A stretch of 64,000 nt of DNA. Source: Brasenia schreberi (Eukaryota; Streptophyta; Magnoliopsida; Nymphaeales; Cabombaceae). The stretch spans positions 32,199,501 to 32,263,500 of the forward strand of contig JAYKKT010000091.1 in the NCBI GenBank assembly GCA_036023115.1, written 5' to 3'. The translations under genes and the position numbers were made by a program. The notes under the pieces are model-generated. The model searched no databases. It was not told the origin of the DNA and saw only the letters and a list, made by a program, of their open reading frames with translations. Of the stretch, positions 44,960 through 57,102 are shown one piece after another; positions within the stretch are counted from its first letter, which is position 1, and each line of letters starts with the position of its first letter.

Positions 44960-46376
44960 TGTGCATCTCTAGACAAACTTAATAGGTTGAAACTTTGAAA
45001 CTTAGAAAAAAAGAATACCTTTTGTCTTTAACTCTAGAGGGTATTAATTATGTCTTAAAAAAATAAGAACCCTACTTGCATCTAAAGCAATGGATGATGA
45101 AAAGGTAAATTATGAAGCCTTCTTGAAAGATAATATTTTAGTTAATACTATCATGCTGATATACATGAAAGATGACCTAATCATCACATTGAGGATCGTC
45201 AAATAGCTAAAAAACTATTTGGAACTTTGTTTACCAAATATGACAACTATGAAATTGCATGTTGAACTTCTTCAAAAATATAACTTTTATAGAATGAAGG
45301 AAGGAGATAATATAATTGAACATGTTAATAAGATGCTAATTATGACTAGGACTTGTTTGTAACCAATATTATTATTCTTGACCCTAAATTTCAACCATCT
45401 TAAACAGTTTACCATCCTCATGGATTATTATAATCACAACACTAAGGTTGAATTCTAACCTCAATCTTTGTGAGATCTCTTTAAAACTTGCTATTGAGAA
45501 AGAACATGTTAATAAACACAAAAGAAAAATATGCTCTTTGCTTAGGATGATATTCCAGCTCTTGAACCTACTAAAACAAAAGGGGGCAAATAAAAAATCT
45601 AATAAATTTAGAAAAAAAGGTTAAAAAGTGCTTCAACTATAAAAAGATAGTGCACTATAAGTGAGGACTACCACAACCGAAAGAAGAATGAAGTTAACTT
45701 TAAGGAAGATGGGAAAAAAGAGAAGCACAAAGTCATTTGCGTCATTTTTAAATGCCTCTGTATGGATCGTGCTATTATCGGATGGCAGATGGATTATGAA
45801 GTGATCCTACATATTCCAAAGAGCAAGGAGGGAGCCATTAACATGAAGGAAAACCAACCTTAGAATATCAAGTCTTATGAGAAATAATACCTATGTTGAT
45901 GTCTTAGGTATGGGATCTTTTAGGATTAATATTGAAGTCACACCTATCTTATTTAATGATGTATTAATTGTACCATCTATTATGCATAATTTGATTTCTA
46001 TGCCTATCTTGGTTAAGAAAGGTTTTGAGGTTAGGTTTGTACTAGAAAAGTTATTATGGGAAAATATAGTCGTATTTTCTTTTCTAGTTCTTTTGATTCT
46101 AAACATGGTTTGTTAAAGATAAACATTATTGATAATGAAGCTTTTACTTCTGTTTATATTGACAATGCCTTTATAATACATGTGAATGTGAAATAAAATA
46201 TTAGAGTATATAAGTTTGAATAAGTTGAAAAATTAGCCAACTTAACTTATTGCATCATGCAAAGCCTATATACAAAAGAAAATAATAAAAAAACTTTCTT
46301 AAAGAAATAATTAGGGCTACAAACTTACTAGAAATCATTTAGACACATATACATGTACCTTTTAGAGTAAGGTCTC
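44960..46376 (+). pseudogene. E6 gag, protease and start of integrase
   Basis: Gag traces (AKKLFGTLFTKYDN, MKLHVELLQKYN, NIIEHVNKML) lie at 45200-45340. A degraded knuckle (CFNYKK-HYK) is near 45630 and the pre-protease GWQMDYEV, with the catalytic DSG lost, near 45780. MRNNTYVDVLGMGSFRINIE and HNLISMPILVKKGFEVRF run at 45877-46050. Integrase begins near 46200 and is interrupted by E5 at 46377. Confidence 0.85.
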
Positions 46377-46649
46377 TGTAGAATTTTCTTAAAAAATATT
46401 TTTATACGATGAAAGAGTATACAAGGGAGTAGAAGGAAGAAGAGAGGGCCTTATGTCTACACTGATTAACTCCCTTCTCTCTCTACACACTTTCATATCA
46501 CGGTAATCCTAGTGGGTTACACATTTTATATTAAATAAACTAAAAGATTGAAATACCCCTATACTAAAGATATTATTCCTAGTAACTCCTCTTGGATCCA
46601 TACTAGAACATATCCAAATAAGTCTAGATCCAAATCTGTTTCTTCGACA
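46377..46649 (-). repeat. 3' LTR of E5
   Basis: On the plus strand it reads TGTAGAATTTTC to TTCTTCGACA. It is similar along its length to 51168-51413, with a somewhat longer middle. Confidence 0.92.
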
Positions 46650-48950
46650 CGCCCCCTTAAGTTGGGTGTGGAATATTAGTTACTCCCAACTTGCTAAGAG
46701 CTCTCTTCAAGCCTACTACAGTGACTTTGTCAATATGTCTGCTGCTTGGTCCTTTGAGTGTTCATATACAAGTTTGAAGATCTCTTGAGTGATCTTCTCT
46801 TTAATGAAGTGACAATCTACTTCAATGTGTTTTGTCCTCTTATGATATACTAGATTTGAGGCAATTTGTATGGTTGCCTTACTATTTGTAAAGAATTAAA
46901 TAGGAGTCTTTATTCCAATGCTAGTTTTCTCCATGAGAGATGAGATCCGTAGGCCTTCACACATACCAAGTGCAATAACTCAAAATTTTACTTTTGTACT
47001 TGATCTTGCCACCACTGACTATTCCTTACTTTTCCAAGAGATGATATTTCTCCCCATACATACAAAGTAGCATGATGCAGATTTTCTGTCTTCAATTGAC
47101 CCAGCACAATCAACATCTAAAAAAACTTTAATACATAGTGATTGGTTATGTATATATAGGATTCCTTGAGTAATTGTGGATTTAAGGTATCAGATTATGT
47201 GGAACACAATATTAATTTGCTTTTTTGTTGGAGCATGGATCAACTTGCTAACATAACTCACAACAAAACTAATATCAAGCATCGTGATGGTGAGGTATAT
47301 CAACTTACCAACTAGTCTTTGATATCTACCAATATTTTCATACAGTTTTTCATCTCTATTACTTACCCTCTTATTTAATTCAATGGGAACAACACACGCC
47401 TGACATTTCAGTATCTTTGTCTCTTCCAATAAGTCTAAAACATATTTCCTCTTACATATAAATATCCCTTTATTGCAGCGTATCATTTCAATTCCAAGGA
47501 AGTAATGTAAATTGCTCATATCCTTCAAGTCAAATAAGCTATGTAGCCTCTTTTTAAAGGAGTCGATACCCTCTACATCATCTCATGTGATGATAATATC
47601 ATCAACATATACTACTAATAAGATGGTCTTATCACTGCATTTTATGAAGAGGGTATGATCATTAATGCTTTTCTTGAATCCCAAACTAGTTACCCCTTCA
47701 TTGAATTGTTCAAATCATGCTCTTGGTGAATGTTTTAGCCTATATAATGATTTCTTTAATTTACATACCTTTTGTGATCCCACCTTATCATTATAGTCAG
47801 ATGGTACATTTATGTATATATCTTCCAACAAATCTTCTTGAAGGAAAGCATTTTTTACATCCAGTTGTCATAATTCTCATTTTTATTGATTGTTATATTA
47901 AGAAGTACTCAGATAATATTTATCTTGGCTACATGTGCAAATGTATCTGTGTAGTCTATCCCACATGATTGGTGTACCTTTTGGCCACTAAACGAGCTTT
48001 GTATCTTTTAATAGATTAATATGTCTTGAATTTAATGGTATAGACCCATTTACAATCTAATGTTTTTCGGCCTGGTGAGAGATTTGTAAGTTTCTAAGTG
48101 TGATTCTTTTCTAGTACTACAATTTCATCATTCATTGCTTCTCTCTATTTTAGAACATACTTGGCTTCTTCTAAGTACTTTCGATTAGAATGGGCCTCTA
48201 CATTCATGACAAATATTTGATATTCTTTTGGAAGATTAGAGTAGGACACATTTAGTTGTCTCACGTTTTTCTTTCCTTAGGGTAATAGATCAAAAAAAGG
48301 ATCCATAAAAGGAATTGAAAGATTTACCTCAGAAGCTAGTGAAACTTAATAAGGAGAAGGATTCAGATCAAGAGTAGCATTAGGATGAGGCATGACGACT
48401 TGTCTATTCCTTCTTGAGTATATCTTCAAAACTTTGTTTGCATCTAGTTCTTTTTGTATAATCTTCTGCTCTTTGTCTTCATCAGATTTATAGTCTTTTG
48501 TAGGCAAGATGGACAAAACTATTATAGATGATATATTTGGAAAATCACTATTCTTTGTAATATAAAAAGAAATTTCCTCATGAAACATTACATTTATCAT
48601 GACATGTCTTTTTTTCATTGGGTATAACATTCATAACCCTTTTGGGTAGGTGAGTAGCCTAAAAAAATATACTTATCTGCCCTAACATCCAATTTATCTC
48701 TCAAGTTTTCATATATATGAATAAAACAAGTACTCCCAAACACTCTCAAGGGTATATGAAATCATTTTTGACTAGGACACATGGAATGAAATGAAGTGCT
48801 CTCTCCTAGTACCATACTTAACATATGATTTTTCAAGTAGTCTGCAATTAGAACAACTTCTCTTCAATAGTACTTAGGAACATTATATCCTAGTAATAAT
48901 GTTCTTACAACTTTAAGTATATGATAATTTTTTCTTTCAGCAACTCCATT
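46650..48950 (-). pseudogene. E5 reverse transcriptase and RNase H
   Basis: RT runs from the linker at about 48630 (IYSRRNRQVV) down to MKDMSNLHYFLGIEMIRCNKGIF, YVLDLLEETKILKCQ and GRYQRLVGKLIYLTIT, ending at about 47190. The catalytic box (YVDDIII-like) lies near 47600. RNase H follows to about 46660, with DIDCAGS-like and SWKSK-like traces in changing frames. Many stops and frameshifts. Confidence 0.8.
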
Positions 48951-48953
48951 TTG

Positions 48954-49753
48954 TTAACGAGTATTAGGGAAGGAAGTTTGATATAATATTTCATGTTTTA
49001 TAAAAAATACATGTAAGTGATGTGACATAAATTCTCCTCCATTATCGGTATAAATAATCCTGATGGATACCTGAAATTGTGTATTAACAAATATATGAAA
49101 TATGGGCAAAATAACTTTCACTTCATCCTTGGACTTCATAAGATAAATCATAGTAAATCGGGTATAATCATTAATAAATGATACAAAATATTTATAATCA
49201 TGTAAAAAAATGGTAGAACATGGGTCCCAGAAATCAGAATGAACATTAATTGGAAATGACACACGATGGTGCTTAGCTTTTTGGCAAGTATCACAATATA
49301 AAGTAAAGTCGCAATCACTAGTTAAACCTAGTAACAATCTCTTTATTTTTGAAAGTGGTAAATGTCCTAATCCATGATGCCACATAACTACATCTTATCG
49401 GTTGACTGTCACAAAGGTAGATAGATCATTTGTTTTTGTCCTCCTTATCTCCTCAAAGAAATAAATCCCTTTTTCATAGTATTCTCACCAAAGATTCTCC
49501 CCGTCTTTAGTTCTTAAAAGACATAACTAGTAGATTGAAAGATTACTAAGTAATTTAGATATCTAGTTAGGACATATATGAATAATAAATTAATAAAAAG
49601 ACTAGGAACATGTAGAATATTATTGAGTATCCCCACACAAGTAATTATACTCCCTTCTCTTACTATAGGAGTATGAGAACCATCAGTCAACTTAATGCTA
49701 TTCTTTTCATGCACTGTCTGATATTTATGAAAAATTTTCCTATGTGTCATCAT
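48954..49753 (-). pseudogene. E5 protease end and integrase
   Basis: The pre-integrase motif MWHHGLGHLPLSKIKRL and CDTCQKAKHHRVSFP give the zinc-binding His/Cys set. The core shows FVSFINDYTRFTMIYLMKSKDEV, then RIIYTDNGGEFMSHHL (second Asp) and SFPNTR. The usual HSDLWGP-like first Asp region reads HSDFWDP. The protease part (49514-49753) retains SIKLTDGSHTPIVREG and LNNILHVPSLFINLL. The catalytic Asp lies in the DSGVIDHM-like segment near 49760, which is interrupted. Confidence 0.88.
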
Positions 49754-49780
49754 ATGGTCTATGACACCCGAATCAATTAC

Positions 49781-50790
49781 CTAAATTCTTGATTGAGAGG
49801 AAAATATATTACTGATTACCATGAACGAGAAGGGATATGTCATTGTTGCGTCAAGATCTGTGGTTAAGCAAGAGGACGTTGCCCGTGAATCAACCAAACG
49901 AGTCTCAATCTCTTCTAACTTCTTTTTCATTTCTGCTAATGAGTCTAGTCCAACCTCATAAGTTTTCTTACCACTATTATCATTGTAGTATGATTTGTTT
50001 TGATTCAAACTGAGTCGACCCACCAGATCCCAACAATTTTCCTTAGTGTGTCGAGATTTTCTATAGTGAGAACACTTTAATTTATCTTTCTCATAAGGCG
50101 TTGCCTATGATCGACCTCTACCTCTGCCACCAAATGCTCCTTCCCTACCTTGATGTCCAAAAGTTGGGTTCCTTCTCATAAATATTGTATTTTCGATGCT
50201 CTGCTTACCTTCTTTTTCTAGGTTCTTCCTGTATTCTTCTCTCAATAATAAAGAATAAATTGTGCTCAGGTGTGAAAGTTCTTCCCTACTCAGAATGTTA
50301 TTCTTCACAACCTCAAATTCATATGAAACTCCCCACAATAAATCAAATATATTTCATTCTTCAAATTCCTCATTATGTTCTCTTGTAAATGTCTGACACT
50401 TTGTTTTGGAAAAAAATTATAGCTCCTCCTAGAAACCACAAAGTTTAGCATAATACTCACAAATTGGTCTTCCTCCCTCATGATACTTGTGAATTTTTTC
50501 TATGATTTCATAATTATTTGCAATATTCTTTTTCTGAGCATATGCATCATAAAATGCCTTCCAGATCTTCGCAGTTGATTCAAGGAACATAAATATACTT
50601 TCCATTATTGAAGTCATGGAATGAATCAACCATGTGCTCATCAATGCATTTTCCCTATACCATCTACGGTAGGTGGAGTCATCAATATTTGGTTTAGGGA
50701 TTTCACCTATTAGATACTCCCACTTTTCTTTTGCCACAATCACAAGTTCCATAGATCGCACTCATTGAAGGTAGTTCTTCACATCCAGTT
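49781..50790 (-). pseudogene. E5 gag with nucleocapsid
   Basis: Gag begins near 50790 and reads WEYLIGEIPKP, ENALMSTWLIHSM, IWKAFYDAYAQKKN and KIHKYHEGGRPICEYYAKL. The middle (50105-50338) reads LSREELSHLSTIYSLLLREE and a Gly/Arg-rich stretch. The zinc knuckle near 50030-50080 reads CSHYRKSRHTKENC, with the second Cys changed to Tyr. Frameshifts separate the parts. Confidence 0.87.
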
Positions 50791-51167
50791 TAATATTCAT
50801 AATTTGAAAGTTTTTCTTTTCTCGCTACTTAGCGAATCTGAGTAATTAAATGCTTTTCCTTGATCTAGCATAGTTGCCTCTTTCTCTAAACAACCACTCA
50901 TATTCTTTTCCTAGAAAATACTATTGTGCAACCAAACTCCCCTTTTTAATATACAAATTATAGCAAATTGTCTTAATTGATCGGCACCACATGCATTTTT
51001 CAATCCACGAAAAACAAAATTTGCAACCGGAGTATTTGATCTTTTGCACTACCAATAGTTAGTCTACGAAAAATGAAGATTTGCACCACACATGTTTGAT
51101 CTTCTGCACCATCGATGATCTGCCTAAGAAAAAGTCTCCTTATCTCAGGAATTAGGCTCCGATAATA

Positions 51168-51413
51168 TGTATAATTTTCTTAAAAAATACTTTTATACGA
51201 TAAAAGAGTACACAAGGAAGAAGAGAGGACCTGACGTCTACATTGATTGTCGCCCTTTTCTCTCTCTCTACCCTAGTGGGTTACAAAATTTATATTAAAT
51301 AAACTAAAAGACTAAAAATACCCCTATAGTAAAATATTCTTCCTAATAAGTCCTCTTGGATGCAGACTAGAACATATTCAGATAAGTCTAGATTCAAGTA
51401 TGTTTCTTCAACA
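51168..51413 (-). repeat. 5' LTR of E5
   Basis: TGTATAATTTTC to TTCTTCAACA on the plus strand. The TATTATCGGAGCC primer-binding site lies just outside it (51152-51167, minus strand). Confidence 0.92.
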
Positions 51414-51895
51414 ATCTCACCATGGAAAGGTATATTTCATGACCTTCCTTTATGATTATTCAAGATATATGAATATACACCTTTTATCTAATAAGTCTAA
51501 GGCACTAAATATATTTAAAGTATATAAGCAAGAAGTTAAAAATCAAGGGTTGCACAATCTAAGTTTTGAGGTCATATAGATGTGATGAATATATTTATAC
51601 TTAATTTTTAGAATATTTTAAAGACTTTGGTATTGCTAAATAAAATATCATGCCTACGACACCTCAACAAATGATATAACTAAATGATATAACATAACAC
51701 TCACTATTAAATATGATAACGTCCATATAATAACTACAATTATGTACATACTAAATAGAATACCTTATAAGGTTGTATCAAGTATACCATATGAGTTCTG
51801 ATTTGATAGAAAATCATATTTCAATCACCTACAAAGGTAGAAATCTATTGTATATATAAAGATGTTAGATTAATATAGAGATAAAGTACAATTTA
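51414..51895 (+). pseudogene. E6 integrase, continuation after E5
   Basis: It picks up at the segment equivalent to YFMTFLYDYSRYMNIHLLSNKSKALNIFKVYKQEVKNQ and runs on through KDFGIAK, a decayed TPQQ-like region, YILNRIPYKVVSSIPYEF and HLQRWKSIVYIKML. It then meets the gypsy fragment. Confidence 0.85.
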
Positions 51896-51899
51896 AAGA

Positions 51900-53950
51900 A
51901 GTGTAGATTCTACATAGACCGAGTAGAATGTTTGGGTTTTGTTGTCTCTCAAAATGGAGTGTAAGTAGACCCATCTAAAATATCAACAATCAAAGAGTGG
52001 CCGACACCAACAAAAGCATCATTCTACAAGCGCTTCATAAAGAATTTCAATACTATTGCAACACCAATCTTTGATTGTTTGAAGAATGAACAAGGGTTTC
52101 AATGGGAAGATTGTTGAACTCAAGAAGCAACTATGCTGAACACCTTACATGATTTTGGCAAGGTGTTTGAGGTGGATTTATTGCTTTCGGGGTTAGAATC
52201 AGAGCGGTACTAATGCAACAAGGATGTCATATTGCTTACTTTAGTGAGAAATTGAAGGGAGGCACTCTAAACTATTCTACATATGATAAAGAGTTTCTTT
52301 ATCTGATTCGTGCTTTGCAAACTTGATAACATTATTTGCTTCTAAAAGAGTTTATTTTACACACTGATCATGTTGCACTCAAGTTCATTCAAGGCCAAAG
52401 CAACCTGAACAACATGCATGCTAAATGGGTAGAATATTTGAAGACTTTCCTTTATGTACTGAAACATAAAAGGAAAAGTTGAATGTAGTGGCATACATCT
52501 TATCAAGAAGGCATGTCTTACTATCCATGGTGCACTGTAAGGTTTAGGGACTTATATTCATAAAGGACCAATACCAATCAGATCCCAAACTATCACCCTT
52601 TATGAAAAAACACTAATCGGGCAGAATTGGGATATCCCCTTCATGACAGTTATCTTTTTAGGTTTGGTAAGTTATGCATCCGCAATGGTTGCGATCGAGA
52701 GCTCTTGGTGAGAGAAGCACATAGCGAAGGATTAGCAGGATATCTCAGAGAAAAGAAGACCATAGAGTTACTAAAACAATGATTTTATTGGCCAAGCATG
52801 ATAAAAGATGTTCATCGGATTATTGAAAGGTGCGGTGTGTGCAAAAGAGCTAAGTTTACTACTCATTCAACTACTCAAGGTTTATACATGACACCATTCT
52901 AGAGAAACTGTGGGCTGATATCAATGTTCTTTTGTCAAATTTGTGTACAACTGGGTTGTGCATAGTTCCACTGGCCACTCTCTTTTTGAAACCGTTTACG
53001 AAACTAACTCCATATATCCATGGATCTATTTGCCTTTTTCTATGGGTACAAAAGATGGTGAAGGACTTTCTAGGGCTGAAGTATTCAAAAACTTACATGA
53101 TCAAATAAGCAACAACCTTCAAAAGAGAACTGAAGCTTTGAAGCGTAAGATAGATGCTACACACAAGCATGTGCAATTCAGTCCAGACGATTTGGTTTGG
53201 ATGCACCGGCGTAAGGAGATATTTCCCAAGCATACATCCAAAGGCTGATGGACCGTTTAAAGTTGCTGCTAAAATCAATGATAATGCATATCTATTGGAG
53301 TTGTCTGACCACTATAACATCTCCAACGCTTTTAATGTTCGAGACCTTAGCGCTTACTTGCTTGATACTGAAGAACTTCAATTCGGGTTGAATTTCTTGC
53401 CACATAAAGGAAATGATGAGTACATCGAAGATAAACTCTATTCGAATGGGGTGGTGTCCAAAGTCAAGAGTTGGCTGAAGGATCCATGACCCGACCTAAG
53501 GCTAGGGCTAAGTAATTCTAGATTTAGTGGATTTGTTTTGATGCTTAAGTAGATCTATTAAAAATCTTATTGTGGTCCAGGGTACCTATTTTGAACTCTA
53601 AAATGCACTCATTTTGACTTTTTGTTCTATTGGTTAAGTGGGAGGTGGACTGTTTAGTCATGATTATACTGTAGAAAGCAGTATTTATTTGATTGGCTAA
53701 GCTGGGAGGCTTGTTTCTAGCATAAATACCTATTTTCTGAATGAGAATACACTTGTTTGGTTTGCATAAAAGAAAGTTACAAATTTCTTCTTCTCTTATT
53801 TAGGCCTTTAAGGTTCACTGGTGAGTTCTTGACTTCCTCTCCTTATCAATAGTCTTTGTTGTGATGAATTTGAAGCTGGTTAGTATTTTTCTCTCAATTT
53901 CTTACTCCTCATCAAACTCATTTCCTAAGTATTCTCGTTTTAAGGTGAAG
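51900..53950 (+). mobile_element. Ty3/gypsy fragment (RT end, RNase H, integrase, 3' LTR)
   Basis: It starts CRFYIDRVECLGFVVSQNGV, typical of gypsy RT thumb sequence, then KEWPTPTKASFYKRFIKNFN and the RNase H region near 52200-52480. Integrase: AHSEGLAGYLREKKTIELLKQ, FYWPSMIKDVHRIIERCGVCKRAK (HHCC) at 52700-52860. The catalytic core is largely missing: CGLISMFFCQICVQL jumps to HSSTGHSLFETVYETN. The C-terminal GPFKVAAKINDNAYLLEL and FNVRDLSAY end at 53489. A probable 3' LTR occupies about 53560-53950. The RT front, gag and 5' LTR are absent. Confidence 0.85.
52943..53489 (+). pseudogene. Gypsy integrase C-terminal region
   Basis: Two overlapping frames together give the end of a gypsy integrase: STGHSLFETVYETN, DLHDQISNN-like NLHDQISNNLQKRTEALKRKID, FSPDDLVWMHRRKE, DGPFKVAAKINDNAY and NVRDLSAYLLDTEE, with a stop at 53487. 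A frameshift lies near 53220-53245. This kind of C-terminus is found in plant Reina/Tekay-like or Athila/Tat elements. I cannot assign the clade. Confidence 0.8.
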
Positions 53951-54211
53951 CAAGCACAACACCTTTACTAAAGGTGTTTATGAAGATCTCTTTACTAAGC
54001 ATGTTATCCTAATAGATTTGAAATATGCCTAAAGTCTGAGTGTGAAAACACATATATTAGTTGCTATGCACAAAAATGTATTAATTATAAAAAAATCATA
54101 TAATAGGTATAACCTATAATAAGTTGAAATTCTCTTGCAATTAAGAATTAATATAATTTGATAAACCACAAAATAGTGGAAGAAAATCAATGTGTCATGA
54201 TTCGGCTTGAG
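53951..54211 (+). pseudogene. E6 end of RNase H frame and pre-LTR segment
   Basis: It contains a TKGVYEDLFTKHVILIDLKYA-like ending equivalent to TKDISQELFTKYVTHMSLRYV of E2, then the A-rich pre-LTR sequence also seen in E2 and E4. It shows that the gypsy fragment lies inside E6. Confidence 0.75.
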
Positions 54212-54571
54212 TGGCACATTCAACCTCGAGTAATGAACCCACAAAATAGGAAAGAAATGACTCCCTTTCCTTATTTTGTAGGTTGTAGTTTTCCTTTAAC
54301 AATAACAATTTATGAAAGATTTTGTTTTACTAAATGCAATGAAGAGAAAGCAAACTCGTTACTCCCAAAAATGAAAATGGAAACCCCAAATCCTAAGTTA
54401 AAAAAGAACAACTGAAGATACAATACGAGTTCTCATATAAACAAAAATACACAAAGATACAAACCTTTCCTAAACCTTTTGGATAGAAACTGTATTCCAA
54501 TACCTACTTCGACTCAGCTTTGAAGTTTCTCTCCCACTTCCGCTTGTCACTGCCACCTTCTTGGTTCATCA
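54212..54571 (+). repeat. 3' LTR of E6, start truncated
   Basis: It aligns with 42490-42856. The first bases and the purine tract appear to be lost. It ends TTCATCA, then the CAACC target duplication. Confidence 0.8.
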
Positions 54572-54623
54572 CAACCATATTGCCTCCAAGTGAAATAGAA
54601 TGAAGTGCATAGATGCTCCAAGG

Positions 54624-55321
54624 AAGTGTTATTTGTATTGTATTGTATTGTATCATACAATACGGTGTGATACGTATCGTACCACAATATGATACAACAC
54701 TTTGTACTGAGAGTGTTGCGTATCATGTTATATCATGTGCTACGGCACCGTATTGCACGATACGACACTTATTGCCCGTATCAGGTTTTTGGTTTGTATT
54801 CATGGCTCCCCAAGACTCTCCAAGGCTCCCTTCGGTGGCTCTCCCCCTCCTTGGTGTTCAAGGCTCAAAAAAACATGGTATACGGTGTCCGTGTAAGACT
54901 CCAAACTAGGATTGTGGTATTTTTTTTTTCGATTTTTTTTCTTTGTATTTATTTATTTTTGTGTTATTTACATTTTTTTTTTGAATAACAAAATATGAAG
55001 GTATGAAGTGCGTGGATATAATTTTTATTGCATTCATGAAGTGGGAGACACTCTATTTGAGTGCTATGTGAAGATTGGGGATTTATGAAGTGCTTTTATT
55101 TTTAGGTTTTTAATTGGATTGAAGTGTTCAATTGAGATGGTAGGAAGAGGTGTTAAGGACTCACAATCTCGGTATGATGATCCAGCATGATAATGGGGTA
55201 CAATAATTGAATTGAAGTGCTTTTATTTTTTTCTTTATTTTTTTTGAATTTTTACTAATTTTTTAGTATTAAATTACAATACGCAATGATATGATACGAT
55301 ATGATACACGTCGAACAACAC
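54624..55321. mobile_element. TIR element with 9-bp target duplication (MULE-like, non-autonomous)
   Basis: GCTCCAAGG flanks it exactly (54615-54623 and 55322-55330). The ends GTGTTATTTGTATTG...TATCAT and, inverted, GTGTTGTTCGACGTG...TATCAT are imperfect inverted repeats built from GATACG/TATCGTA words. Nine-base duplications are characteristic of Mutator-like elements. The 698-bp body has no transposase. Confidence 0.75.
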
Positions 55322-55330
55322 GCTCCAAGG

Positions 55331-57020
55331 TACACATTGCAAGGCACTTTTGTTTAGGCTTAATTTGCCACAATCAGAGTAGACTTTCCGAATGCAAGTG
55401 ATGTATGAGTTTCCTTAGGATACAATGAAGCATCCTTAATTTGTCTTGTACACATACAATCCAGCCTCAACAAACGACAGGTTTTGGAGAAGATAAGAGT
55501 ATACTTACCTGTGCAAAAGAGAAAGTATACCTGAATTTGAGGAATCGAAGGATGCAAATAACAAAATGATGCAGTGAGGGACAAAGAGAGAGTTCACCAA
55601 GAGTCTTCTTTCTTTAATTCTCACTCAACACCATTTATATCCGAGTGAAGCACTGATGAACCGACACAGCAGTTCATCATAGCCATAGTTTACGAGAGGA
55701 AGTTCTGTTAGACTTGGAGCCACACGATTTTTGCTATTATAAACCGTTATCTTGCTGAAAGGCAACGGCTCATGAGAGACCGTTAGTCGCCCATGGTTCT
55801 TTGTTTACCCTCCTTGGTATATTTGGGAGCAGTGATGACCCTTGGGGCCATGAAGAGAGCCGTTGCCCGTTGGCATATGATTCAAGTGTCAACCGGCGTG
55901 GCTGTCCACTCTATTCACTTGTCCACTGATGACATCCTTTCACCTATCGTGAGGCACACGACCTCATATGAATCAGAGACATGTTCAATCAACATTTTTC
56001 TAGTTTCGTATGGTCTGTGGTCAGCAATTTTGGAAAATCTCTTACAGTATGTATCTAAAAATATTTAAAAAGTACTATTATATATATATATATATATTTT
56101 TAAGGCAAGCGGTGTTAGACAGACTCTACCAAGTAAATTCAAAAGTATACAAATATTGGAAACCCATCGGGAATGATCCTTTCTTCATTTCTCTACTTCC
56201 AACTTAGCGTATGACTGTAGAAAGTTAAATCTGTATTTAGCTTTTCAGTTTGCAAACCTGTTAAAAGACACCGTAAAAGAGACTACGCAGGTTTTGAAAT
56301 CTTAAGATTAACCATCTCTTCGACCATGAAGGGCGGCTTTGAGGGGACTAACCGGAGATATGATTTTACTCTTGCTAGATTAGATTTGAGTAAGATCTTC
56401 GTGCATAACTGGAAAAAAAGAAGGAAAACTGATAGGGATCTTAGACAAAACCTGTTTTTAATTGGCTTTGCTGTTTTAACCGAAACTAAAGCAACCAACT
56501 GAATCCAGAATTAGGGACCACCTGGTTCGATTTTTTTTACCTTTTCGAAACTGACAGTTTCAAACCCTCGATTCCGATAATTTTAAATTTTTTATAATTT
56601 TAATTTTTTAATAAAATTATCGATTACAAGCCCTTTTGGATTCAAATTAGAACCGTCCTGAAATCGACGATTCTATAACCGAAACGGGCTTCAGACCGAT
56701 TCAGTTATGGCTCCCGATTCGAGACTAACCTTGAACCGCACATGTCTAAAGAAGGGTTCTGATACGAGCATTTTAAACGAGATTTAGACATGAATTTACT
56801 TGGACACGCATCTAATCTAAGTCTGACCGGTCGGCTCGCGGTGAGGATGAAGAGATGCTGAAGAATTGGAAACCATAGTTGGTGTTTTCAGTAATTTGAC
56901 GATGATCGTGCACTACAGGAAACTTTGAAGAGATTTGCTGGATGAATTGATGATCAGCACGATACAACTCTATCTCTCTGTTCTCATTTACAACCCGAGT
57001 TCGGAGAGCTTCTCTGATGT
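55331..57020. other. No gene recognised
   Basis: Intergenic. It contains a short TA run near 56080-56096. The part at 56500-56760 is rich in GAACCG/CGGTTC-type words like the hAT MITEs, but without clear ends. The right end should include the promoter of the RIC gene. Confidence 0.45.
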
Positions 57021-57033
57021 AGAACATGCTGTT

Positions 57034-57036
<3 letters not shown>

Positions 57037-57100
<64 letters not shown>
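57037..57100 (+). repeat. GA microsatellite, 32 units
   Basis: Uninterrupted 64-base GA run, about 430 bases before the RIC start codon. GA/CT tracts are common in plant promoters and 5' leaders. Confidence 0.97.

Positions 57101-57102
<2 letters not shown>

Larger units (their letters stand above)
46377..51413 (-). mobile_element. Ty1/copia retrotransposon E5 (minus strand) inserted in E6 integrase
   Basis: LTRs lie at 51168-51413 (5') and 46377-46649 (3'), TG...CA. Flanking 5-mers GTCTC (46372-46376) and ATCTC (51414-51418) match at four of five. The E6 integrase reading resumes directly on the other side. On the minus strand the 5' LTR is followed by a TATCGGAGCC primer-binding site, and a purine tract (AAGGGGGCG) precedes the 3' LTR. 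Length is 5,037 bp, normal for small plant copia elements. Its Pol resembles E0 more than E1-E4 or E6. Confidence 0.93.
42475..54571 (+). mobile_element. Ty1/copia retrotransposon E6 with four nested features
   Basis: A perfect 5-bp target duplication CAACC lies at 42470-42474 and 54572-54576. The 5' LTR (42475-42856) and the 3' LTR remnant (about 54212-54571) share the CCCAAAAATGAAA and TGTATNCCAATACCTNCTT segments. Between them lie a primer-binding site, a leader with a hAT MITE and a long palindrome, degraded gag-protease-integrase, copia E5 inserted on the minus strand, the rest of the integrase, a gypsy fragment in place of RT and most of RNase H, and the last part of the Pol frame. It is the oldest layer of the 12-kb nest. 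Confidence 0.9.

Noticed and set aside
54613..54988. Overlapping open frames of about 98 residues in the TIR element
   Set aside because: They follow the repeated GATACG words and show no transposase or other domain.
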